Source: Phoronis australis
Lineage: Eukaryota > Phoronida > Phoronidae
Direction of reading: 5' to 3'
NCBI GenBank assembly: GCA_002633005.1
Contig: NMRA01000123.1
Coordinates: forward strand, 228,621-266,317
DNA length: 37,697 nucleotides
Below are positions 19,971 through 29,679 of this stretch, one piece after another (the first letter of the stretch is position 1; each line of letters begins with the position of its first letter). A program made the position numbers and the translations under genes. Below the pieces are notes generated by a model that was not told the DNA's origin, did no database searches, and was given only the letters and a program-made list of their open reading frames with translations.

Positions 19971-20570
19971 CTGATAAGGCAGTGCACCGTGCATGACAAT
20001 TTGCAGCTAAAGCGAGTACAGCTGCTAAAGAAGACAATTTAGCCAGGGCTAAGCATAACTTGCACAAAATCTACTGGCGTACAGCCTACATATAATGTGC
20101 CGTCACCTACGACAAGTGATGACTGATAACCAGGTCAGACCAGGATGTAACAGCAACAGTGTTTTGTTGTTAAAAAGTATTTTACTCAATCAAGAGATAA
20201 GAATATTCTGTGGTTTGTTGCACCTGTTTCGTGATAATGAGCAAATTAGATTTCGATGTAGATGGCTGACCTATTGCACTTCTAAAATTCTTGACGGACC
20301 CATTACAACTTCGCGTGAATATGAATTACAAAATGGAACATATTCGGACGCAATTTGGAAGGTACGCGCCATTTTTGTTTACACACATTTCCGACGCAAA
20401 CTATCACGCAGATCATAAATTTGTAGATCCAAAATGATCTGTATTGATTCACACGTAAGTCTGGGCACTTACACAAGAACCTTGCAAGGCAATAATGTAG
20501 CATCATTTACCTGAACGAACCGATTCTTCTCAAACAACTTCACCTTCCCCCTCCAGCTCACCTTCTCTCT

Positions 20571-21010
20571 GCGTGAACTTGAAATCTGACATAATCTCAA
20601 GATCGCGTATGCGTGAGCTTGGAATACACCAGGAAAGTAAGCAAGTTCACAACAATGATCACATTCACGCCCATAAACATTTCCACTGCACTAATGATAA
20701 TTACAGGTCAAAAATAATGTAAACTTTAACCAATCATCATTGGCTTTTTTAACTATTGACGATCTTATTCACCTGAGAGTTACGTGATTTGTACTCTTAG
20801 CTATTCACCAAACAATAAGTGATTAATCATTTGCATATTCCTCCGATTCTGTGACACAAGTTCCGGCAAAGCGGAACGTAAATAATCGTGAAGCCACTGA
20901 TACTTACATTCTTTCCACTGAACACTAATTTACCAGATTTCTAAGTGAATGTTTTACTCCAAGCTCGAGCGTATATGATCTTAAGACTACGCGAGATTTT
21001 AAGTTCACGC
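20571..21010. repeat. Inverted repeat pair, arms of about 55 bp
   Basis: Left arm 20571-20624 (GCGTGAACTTGAAATCT ... GAGCTTGGAATA) is the imperfect inverse of right arm 20955-21010 (TACTCCAAGCTCGAGC ... TTAAGTTCACGC). The 330-bp interior holds no ORF. This may be a MITE with long terminal inverted repeats or a diverged palindromic duplication. Confidence 0.6.
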
Positions 21011-21154
21011 ATAGCACCAACTGCAGGTAGGTAGCGCGCCAGTCTACGTTCGTCAACTCCCGGATTTTTCCGTAAATGTACGGTAAACAAACGGGGTCGT
21101 TTGCACTGACACCTCTCACTGAAACTGCCAGTGGTAGGCCTACGGGATGGGACC

Positions 21155-21406
21155 GGGGCCCGTTCCAAGAAACTGATTTAAGTTCATTTTTGACTTAAGT
21201 CTGATATTTGTCTCAAATCCCAAATTTTGAAACCTCCGCATAAGTCAAAATTAAGACAAAACTTGCGGTCAAACTTAAAATTTCTTTCTTGAAACGGTCT
21301 GTAGAAGACTAACCAAACCTCACTACACTCCTTGATTTAACCTTTATGGAATTTGCTAAAATTTAAGATTTGTCTTAGCTAAGTCAGGTTTGTTGTAACG
21401 GACCCC
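21155..21406. mobile_element. MITE with GGGGCCCGTT-type terminal inverted repeats
   Basis: The left end GGGGCCCGTTCCAAGAAAC pairs with the right end, which reads GGGGTCCGTTACAACAAAC as reverse complement. An additional inverted copy of the end (TTTCTTTCTTGAAACGGTCT) ends at 21300, so the first 146 bp can fold on itself and the whole 252 bp can also fold. Non-coding. Ends of the GGG(C/T)CCGTTxCAxxAAA type are common in non-autonomous animal DNA transposons; superfamily not assigned. Confidence 0.65.
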
Positions 21407-23546
21407 AGTTCTACTTACTTGATGTGCTCAGTGCTCAGGCACGTACTATCGAGCAAGAACTCATCGGGAGTCCGACGGCGGATTGCGCTTTAACGGTTAA
21501 TTTGGGGGATCCGTTGGCATTTTTTAGTTTTAAAAAACTTCATGCGGAGTTGCAGGGCACAGTGGCAGACTAAACAAGTTGGCCTAGATAGGCCAGTATC
21601 CACCACGCGGCGACTCAAGCCGATTAAATAAGCCAACCTTTTAAAGCTGTCAACCGTGAATTTTGCTATATACGTACATGACAGCGTTTTTCCGTTCAGA
21701 GAGTGACTTTACCAGACGTAGGGGGTTCTGAGCGTGGGATAACATTTCAATGTTAAAAGCCAAGTACACTCTTTTGTCTGCTATGACAACAAGCAGGCCA
21801 CTTATCTACCAGGCTTATTACAGACCACGTGTGAACACAGTCAAACACAGTGAATTGGTGTCAGTATTCGGATAAAAAATAGATTGTCGCAACTTCGGTT
21901 GCAGTTGGGCGATTTTGGCGATTCAAAAACTAAACATGATCACCATTTCACGAAGATTTCAGAAATGCTATTGGTTTATGTTGAAATATGTTATAACTTA
22001 ACTTTTATTTTTAACAGCACAGCCCAGCCAAGTCAGGGTAGCAGATACGAATTGGAGATTATAGAGCAATTATCGAACAAAACAGAGCTGGCCCTCCAAC
22101 CATTAATGCCAGAATGGAGTTAATCAGTCGTGTAAGATATTGGCTACAGGGGTAAATTTCCCAACTTGTCGTTGGGCTATAGAATCGAACAGGTTGGGAG
22201 CAACGGGAAAACGCCGTAATGCCTAACAAAACATTCGTAATTCTCATTGGTTGGTGATTCAGACAATTTTAATTGTTAAAACAATTTGATGATCTAGTAA
22301 ATGTTGCTATTCACCCTACAGTACCTTCTCAGCACCTATAGTGTGATGATCAGTTCTCAGTCGACTCTACACATTGCTAGTGGGCCAACTACTGAAGCCC
22401 GGGGATTTTTGGACTCGGATATATACAAAGCCAACAGATACACCCTAAATATAGACTCTCGTTATTTCATGTGTGACTAACAGAGCTTTGGCAGGAACTT
22501 TACAAAAATTTTCAAAAGCTGACCAAAGGTAGTCTTGAAGAATTTTTCACTTTTCGAGTCATTTCAGTTCGCTGCAGATAACGCTTTCTAAATGTGACAA
22601 GAGACTGTCTCTATATCATATTTATATTACAAATGGATCATATCCTTTGTTCACGTGGTGCAGTTTTTCACACTACTTCGATTCCAAGACGGTGCTTCTA
22701 ATGTTGCCAATGGCAAATATTTGCTTTAAAGAAAAATTGCAACATTATTTTTTGCATACTAAACTGATTTTGAAATTTTCTATGTCTTTTCTTTAACTAA
22801 TTCCCCACATTTCAGCGCTATCAAGTAATAGGGCAACCACTGAGTCGAAGAGTTTGAATTCAACCTTTGCATTTCTAATAGAGTTCATGTTATGTAAACT
22901 TAGTGCTTGACAATATTAAGTGCTTTGTTTGACTGCTGGCCAAGTGTTCTACAACACACTGACCAATTTAGTCTTCATGAAAATACAATTCCTTAATGAT
23001 CATAGTAACCGCACACCTTTATTTCATTTCCTTCATAAAACTACTTTCCAGATTTCTTTAATTTCCTATTTTTAAATACAACTACATTAAACTTTTCTAT
23101 GTTTACAAACGTATTCCATTTCAGACAGAAACTTTAAAGGGCATTTAGCCGTCGTTGCAACTCCACGACAGACGGTAACCAAATAACACATCATCCGCAA
23201 AAAGCAATAAGAATATAGACTCCATATTTTAGGTCACTTGGAAACCAGATCTAGCTTCACTACTCATTTCAAGAGCTAATAGGTTTATATACATTGAAAT
23301 TCAATATTCAATATAATATACAAATATCAAATTTCATAGTTCAGTTGAAATTAAATAATTACATTAGAAACAATGATCAGTGTTTCATTTTCCAATCTAA
23401 AGTTACTTCGAATCCCGAAACATTCTAACAATATCTTATTTCTTGGGCGATTAGATCCCAACACTGTTGAGATTATCCTGAAACAGCTAATTAAAATGCT
23501 TCTAACAACTATTGACGGTGCTGCGCATCGTAATGGCTGAGAGCTA
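21407..23546. other. Gene-free stretch, nothing recognised
   Basis: AT-rich DNA without recognisable frames, element ends or RNA folds. The frame at 21884-22123 (plus) has no family signature. Confidence 0.5.
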
Positions 23547-23722
23547 CAAATCGACAGTGCTGTAGTGGTAAAATTAGAGGTATGTAGGCGTCCAAAGCAC
23601 ACCGTATCACCTTGAGCACTGAACGTAACTTACGGTGCGTAGGCGCTACGTTCAAATGTCAAAAGGTGGTTGGCTGCGCCTACGTGCGCCTCAGTACGTC
23701 CCACTACAGCACTGCAAATCGA
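23547..23722. mobile_element. hAT-type MITE with 8-bp target-site duplication
   Basis: The 160-bp element 23555-23714 begins CAGTGCTGTAGTGG and ends with the exact inverse CCACTACAGCACTG. It is flanked by identical 8-bp copies CAAATCGA (23547-23554 and 23715-23722). CAGTG ends with an 8-bp duplication define the hAT superfamily. Sub-terminal GTAGGCG / CGCCTAC words extend the pairing. Non-autonomous; there is no transposase frame. Confidence 0.88.
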
Positions 23723-24191
23723 CAAATGCCAGCCTACTAAAAACACGCAAATAGATGTTTGGTAAGAGAATAAACTCGATCAAGCGTGGACACTGAGCGT
23801 TTCAACCAATCAAATTGTTTCGAACTGCAGCGTTGCGATTGGTTTTCAAACTGTTCGGTGGCACGATCTCAGAATTAAATCACGTGATCTTGGCTGTTCT
23901 ATTTCAGATGGAAAATAGGGTTTCCTATTGGCGATTTAATAATCTATGCTTCAAGGCTCTAATTTAAAAGCGAAAATTGAAAATCGAAAATCGAGAAATG
24001 CACGATGGTTATGATTCATAACAACTTGTATCAATTTAATTAAAAATCGTGTCTATCGATCATCTCGGGTTTCGGGATTTTGAGTGACGCCTTAACTGAC
24101 CACTTAGAACTCATCATTCTTGACACACCATCGTTTCCAAGCCGCCATTTTACCCGACAAACAACACCTTGCAGGGGTAAAACCTACCTCC

Positions 24192-24333
24192 CGTTCAGTA
24201 ACGCTAGGACCTCGCTAAAAACGGCAAGACTTCGCGAGATTACGTGAGATATTGCCGTGCCTTTTAAACAAAAGCACGTGACTTTGACTAGGTTTTAGCT
24301 AGGTCCTAGCGTAGGTCCTAGCGTCACTGAACG
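24192..24333 (+). mobile_element. Fold-back/MITE element, copy B
   Basis: The left end CGTTCAGTAACGCTAGGAC and the right end GTCCTAGCGTCACTGAACG are inverse copies with one mismatch over 19 bp. The core (AAGACTTCGCGAGATTACG, TGAGATATTGCCGTG, CACGTGACTTTGACTAGG) is shared with the elements at 2796-2918 and, more distantly, 4809-4933. Non-coding. Confidence 0.8.
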
Positions 24334-24726
24334 CACGCTAGTCAACATTACACAAGGGGGCGGAGCCTGCGATAGGTCAATTCATTTGGAGTTGAATCTG
24401 GGAACAGGCTCTAGCACACTTTTTGTCGACAATCATTTTTTTTTAAATTTCGTATTGCATTTTCGAATTTAAATTAATATTCCAGATTTCAGTATTCAAT
24501 TTCAAAATTAAAAATGAACCGGAAACCTGAACAGAGATGGTATTTGCCAGGCCTAACGCTGACCAACACCTAAATCGCTACGATGAATTCATTTCCCAAC
24601 TCATTTGCCAACCTTGAACATTGAATGCTTATCGCCTGCTGTGGGTTTGGGATAGCCCAGTCGGTATCACAGCACCCGCAGCCCTTGGTGAGTGGCTCTT
24701 CCTTTGTTTGGGGGTTAGGGTTCGAA

Positions 24727-25060
24727 GAAAGATACAGAGGTGATGTCGCTTACAACGGGCTGGGGATTGCCGTCGCGAACGCTCACAATGTCCACGTCTT
24801 CAAAGAGAATTACTAGGACTTTACGGTGCGTGGTTCGTTACTGTAGGCCTCAGGTCATCATTATTTAACTCTATTTTATCTTATTTATTTATTAGTTTTA
24901 CTAAATTTATACTAATTTACTTTATTTATTTCAATCTATTATAGTTGTACATCATGATAGCTGTCTGTATTTTACTAATTATTTCTGACTGGGCCCACTT
25001 GAAAATCAGTATACACTGAAGTGGTCACCCAGTCTTTTAAAGAAGTTTAAATAAATTATA
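24727..25060 (+). mobile_element. LINE 3' end, plus-strand copy (5'-truncated)
   Basis: A frame reading ERYRGDVAYNGLGIAVANAH then NVHVFKENY-stop matches the C-terminal end of non-LTR retrotransposon ORF2 (pattern F-x-Y-R-G-A-x-x-x-N-x-L ... F-K). The AT-rich 3' UTR and the word GACTGGGCCCACTTGAAAAT follow, ending in an A/T-rich tail near 25060. Over about 330 bp it matches the copy at 26262-26830, in opposite orientation. Upstream of 24727 the similarity stops. Confidence 0.7.
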
Positions 25061-25540
25061 TAATAAATAAATATGTGTAATTAAACCTGAAAGCGGATTA
25101 TTTAGTGCCGCACCGATCATCTTGCGGTCTCCAGCAGTAACTTGCAGTGAACACCTGAGCTAACTTAGCTGTTTTGAGCGCTGTAAATTACTAAGCACTT
25201 TTGAAATTATTACCTGGCTGTGGACCTGGTCCCAACTCTCCACGTGGGTGCAACCGTTGTGGGGGTACACCGATTAATCCACCGAGCACATTCTTGTAAA
25301 AAAATGTATGTCAAATTGAACTGAGAAAGTCAGATACCCGCAATTTTTTCCATTTCAATTTCTATCGCATACTATTAGTAGCAGAAACTCCATCATTGAC
25401 TATCTGAATAGAAAATGCCACAAAGTTGGCAGTCGGTAGACCTGCGCCGGGACTGAGCTGGCTCAGGGTCGATGCTATCAAGTTTTGGTGTATTTTGTAA
25501 CTCGCTGTTCACAAGTGGTGCTCGTGAGAAGGTCTCTTAT

Positions 25541-25635
25541 TACCATCTGAATGAATAGCTCAATAAGCACAGTTCGGAAAGGTGTTCATCAACATGAAAA
25601 ATGGTCAGGACGCTTAGTGCCCACTGGTCCGAGGT
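25541..25635 (+). repeat. 95-bp direct repeat, copy 1
   Basis: TACCATCTGAATG ... CCACTGGTCCGAGGT is repeated at 26099-26195 with no difference except a 2-bp TG insertion in the second copy. Such near-identity next to an N suggests a very recent duplication or an assembly artefact. Confidence 0.95.
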
Positions 25636-25786
25636 CACTTTACGCCATTCTTGGCTATTCACTAGTCGTGGAATAAGTGTTCCACGTGACCTGAATTCAT
25701 GCGGATTTTCGCAGAACTGCTTAGTCTCCTGCACAGACCCTCGAGGTTGGTTGGCAAGCAATCCGTGACGTCGGCTTGTGAGGCCC

Positions 25787-25862
25787 GGGAACCAGGTTAA
25801 GAACTGCTCTCGCTGGTTCCCTGCGTGCCGCTAGATGGGGCGGTAGCCGCGCCAGCACGCAG
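25787..25862. other. Two abutting perfect-stem hairpins
   Basis: GGGAACCAG / CTGGTTCCC (9-bp stem, 25787-25821) abuts CTGCGTGC / GCACGCAG (8-bp stem, 25821-25862). The second loop contains CCGCTAGATGGGGCGG, which resembles a CTCF core motif (CCxCTAGATGGCGC). Function is unknown; this may be the border of a repeat. Confidence 0.4.
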
Positions 25863-26098
25863 GTATCACTTAAATTTAGTCTGTAAATTTTTTTACACCG
25901 GCGTTTCTGATTGGCTAGTCGAATTCTCAACACTAGGCAGCGCTTTGTGCAAACAAACTGGCATGACTGATGGACTGAAGTGTAAATGTGGTCTGTTGTA
26001 CAGGCAAATCGGTGCTTAAAATTATGTTCAGGAAATGTGAAGCCTAGAAATTGTAATATTGAGCCTTTTCGGAATACATCTTTCTACTGTCGTTGACN

Positions 26099-26195
26099 TA
26101 CCATCTGAATGTGAATAGCTCAATAAGCACAGTTCGGAAAGGTGTTCATCAACATGAAAAATGGTCAGGACGCTTAGTGCCCACTGGTCCGAGGT
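26099..26195 (+). repeat. 97-bp direct repeat, copy 2
   Basis: Second copy of the repeat at 25541-25635, starting one base after the ambiguous base at 26098. After the repeat the two flanks differ, apart from a loose shared AAGAACTGCT. Confidence 0.95.
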
Positions 26196-26261
26196 GAAGA
26201 ACTGCTGTGACTGTTGCTACAGCGCCACCATGCGTGAAATTATGGTGCGACCAAGTTTATT

Positions 26262-26830
26262 AAAAGACAGGGTGACCACTTCAGCGAATACACTAATTTT
26301 CAAGTGGGCCCAGTCGGAAATAATTACATGAAGTAAAATACAGACAGCTATGTACAATTAGATTGAAAAGATAATGAATAAAATAAATTAGTATAAAATT
26401 AGTTGATATATACAATTTGATGAATAAATAACATAAAATAGAGTAAAATAGTGATGAGCTGAGGCCTACAGTAACGAACAACGCACAAAGTCCCAGTACT
26501 TCTGTTTGAAGACGTGGACATTGGGTGCTTTAGTGACTGCAATTCCCAGCCCGTTGTAAGCGACAGCACCTCTGTAGGCAAAAGTTCTTTTGCCACAGTT
26601 GTTTTTAGGTTTAACTGGTACCAGGCAGCCAGGCAGAAACACTCGATCTAGTATTGTAATTGTGAGAATCTCTGACTGGCCTTGAATTTAGTAGTAAGGT
26701 AATTAGGTGTGAGGCTATGTGTGGCTTTGTATACCATGAAGTTTAAATGAAAGGCACGCCTGCCGACCACTAGGCTGCACCAATAAAGTTTATCTAGGAG
26801 ATCAGAATTAGGAAAGCCAAGTCGATCGTG
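26262..26830 (-). mobile_element. LINE 3' end, minus-strand copy (5'-truncated, frameshifted)
   Basis: On the minus strand three conserved blocks of a non-LTR retrotransposon C terminus follow in order but in different frames: RRAFHLNFMVYKATHSLTP with NYL, then RDSHNYNTRSS, then KRTFAYRGAVAYNGLGIAV ending in stop at 26468-26466. The MVYK, HNYNTRS and FxYRGA motifs are standard for CR1/L2/Jockey-like reverse-transcriptase ORFs. Two frameshifts show it is dead. A 3' UTR of about 200 bp matches the plus-strand copy at 24727-25060. Confidence 0.78.
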
Positions 26831-29349
26831 TCAGTGTCTCATTATTAACAGTGGTTCCTAGTTATTAAAGAGTAATTTTCAAAGTTCAGTTGCTTGAAAT
26901 GCACCAGCAACTGAACCTCACTGAAACGGTAATCCAATAGGGATGTTTTTTATAACTATCCCGGCTGAAAATTTACTAAACTAGTGGCCCGAATATGATA
27001 TCAAAGATGAGAACCGCATCGCAGAGATGACTCTCTTTGAAGGTCCATCACAATACTTGTCGAACCATTTTAATAGTAATCAAATGACAGGCATCATCTT
27101 ATCACAAGCTAGCCCTTAAATGACTGGTAGCCAACAATCTGCGTCAACCGTTTGATCAAAAATCGATTGGCACAGAAATTCTTTTGGAAAACTAAGCCAC
27201 GTAATCGAACACCCCTCCATTCCAACAATGGACTGTTGCCGGCCCATTCCCACCCGTAACTCCTTCTACAAAGCACCAACAAATTTCGCAACGTCGTTTT
27301 GCCAAAACCTGGCGGAGATGGAATTTCTGGATCGTTTTTATAGAAAAACAACGCGCTAGCTATTAGTTAACGATGGACGGGTGGAAGCTGCCCCAATTGT
27401 TCTTGGGGCTGCATAAGAGCCTAAATGATGCTTAGTGTTTTCTCAAAGCAACCGCAATGATTTGGAACGTGAACGAGTACAGAGAATGAGAACATATATA
27501 TGTATATGTATATTTATATTTGTAAAGAAACTACACAGTGTTTACATACTTGAACAGAATTATACACTGTTGTTGACTACCTAGAAATTTATGCACCTGA
27601 CGCCTTTCGTGACTTCTGCAATTTAAGATAGACCTACAGCGTTAGTGAAAAGTTTCAAAACCGATTACATAATATTATGAGCATAGATTATACGGCACTG
27701 AGTGCACAGTAAAAAGTAAATGCCTACATACATCTTAAACACACTAAAGTTGCTGAACTTGAATGTCCTTGCCAAAAGTTATTGAAACCACAGGTGTTTT
27801 ACATGTTTGATCCAGATGCATGTATGTGTGAACGGACATTCTTTATCCTTCTCGTCTTTATACGCAGACAATGTTGCCCTTGTGACCTATAAAATACAGA
27901 GAAAAAGCTATAATAGAGGCCTCGTCAAACTTGAATGTCAAATAAATTTTCCAGAAATAAGTGACAATGAGTACACGTAGGTGTGTCAGATAGACTTACA
28001 TGGGTCTATGTCGGAGCTACTCCCTAAAAAGTAACAAGGAGTGCTATTCTGGTTCAATTATTATGCATGAGCTGGCATCTCATTGAAAAGTTTGAGACTA
28101 CAAGAACTTGCCGTGTGCAGATATTCACTAGAAATCAATACTCGTATAATCCTCTTAATTATAAACATTTGGTGGAAAGCCGTGACTTATTTTTTGAGAC
28201 GTTCCTTGGAATCCATAATGGGCGATCACAGCCAGAAACATAGTCAGCTTGAACATCACCTCACACCGCACTAATCCGCCGCGACTGTCAACCCTTACGA
28301 ACTCAAACTAGTGTGAAACAAGAAACGACGTAGTGCTTGATCTCCTCAAGCTTAAAGAAATTATTTACAATCTGACTTGGGAGGCAGTAGCGTGCAGAAA
28401 GGTGGCGGGGGGTGGGGGCGCAGCAACAGCCCCAGGCATCCAGATCAGGGAGGTATCCAATTGCTATAAATACTTTTTTGAAATTGCGACTGATTTATAA
28501 TTGAATTGAACAAAGTTTCTATTTTATGTTTCTTCTTTTTTACTTTTTTAGTACTAGGCTCTATGTAAAGAGTAGATGATCCTACGAAAGAATCGGCCCG
28601 GGCATGCTACTGCTGTAAGGAGGAAGGGGACACCGATTTTTTGATTGAAGCGGTACGTGGTGTAAATTTGTTTTTTGTCCGAGTGCAAGTACAGTGCAGA
28701 TTTGCATAGAGGGTTAGAGTAGACAACTTATCACACACAGTGCACTTTGAAGGAAAAGGTTTTCTTAATTAATGTGTTTAAGTCAATTCTGAACATTTGC
28801 ATCTTTCAGACGACTTTTGGTCGAGACTCAACGCTAAGTCGGAATTGACGGGGTAAATACGAAACAATCGGTAACAAGCACACAGCGGCCCCCATAATTG
28901 GTAGGTGGGAGGAACTAAATTAAATACTATAGCTGTTCCAACTACGAGTTAGGATTGCACTGCGGTACTATGGTATTTAAAATCATTTATGAATTCAATG
29001 AGAAGTTATCATTACAGGCTTCTCGGACGGTAAAACCTTCACTGGGGCCAGCAGAAATTTGGTCGTCACCAACGTCCTACCATGTATCTGGTATCATCAA
29101 TTTCACTCTGCTAGTCAATGATTATTCATGTACATACAGTGTAACCACTATTGCGCGACCCCTACCGTAAGTAATGAGAGACTGCAAACGGCGTCTCCAT
29201 GAAGTCTGTCTTTGACTGTAGTTGGGAAGTGGGGGCGTGTGATCATGTAATCAGGGGCCTGTTTTACCAAAAGGTCGCAAGGCTGGTCCTAGCTCAGATG
29301 GTGATAGGCACGTTAAAATTGCAAGGGCAATGGTGCACTTTTGCAGAAA
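26831..29349. other. Gene-free stretch; probable 3' flank of the solute-binding gene
   Basis: No recognisable gene. The frame at 27109-27351 (minus) contains GFGKTT by chance and does not look like an NTPase. A short TA-rich run lies at 27498-27530 and a G-rich patch at 28404-28420. The 3' UTR of the solute-binding gene should begin below 29350; no polyadenylation site was fixed. Confidence 0.4.
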
Positions 29350-29679
29350 TCAAACAATACCAGATGGGACCATTGCCAAAAATTTTAAGATGCGACCGCC
29401 CCTAACTAAGACCAGGAGCATGAACTTTAGTAAAAGAGGCTCAGAACATTTTTTGCACGTACTGTGGTTGTCTTTTCCTGCGTCACATAGTTTCTTGAAC
29501 CGACCACTGGAAACCACTTTGTTGAATCCCTCGTTCCAGCGGGCTGTGAAATCGCTGTCCTTTCTGCTCATCATGGCGCTGCCACGGACCATGCACGATC
29601 CAGTATTTCCCACGCGCTTCAAGTCACCTTTGTCAACGTATTCCTTCAAGTCCCCAATCCCAACATAACCAGCATCGAC
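29350..29679 (-). CDS. Solute-binding gene, last coding exon
   Basis: Acceptor CTTGTTTTAG; 110 codons including TGA. It begins VDAGY (the conserved V-D-A of lobe two), continues SCMVRGSAMMSRKD and FTARWNEGFNKVVSSGRFKK, and ends with CKKCSEP plus a hydrophobic tail. The domain proper finishes near residue 323; the tail has no counterpart I recognise. Confidence 0.87.
   Translation of the reverse strand, partial: VDAGYVGIGDLKEYVDKGDLKRVGNTGSCMVRGSAMMSRKDSDFTARWNEGFNKVVSSGRFKKLCDAGKDNHSTCKKCSEPLLLKFMLLVLVRGGRILKFLAMVPSGIV

Noticed and set aside
27109-27351. GFGKTT in a minus-strand frame as a P-loop NTPase
   Set aside because: The word is not a proper Walker A (GxxxxGK[ST]) in context, and no other NTPase motif or exon is present.
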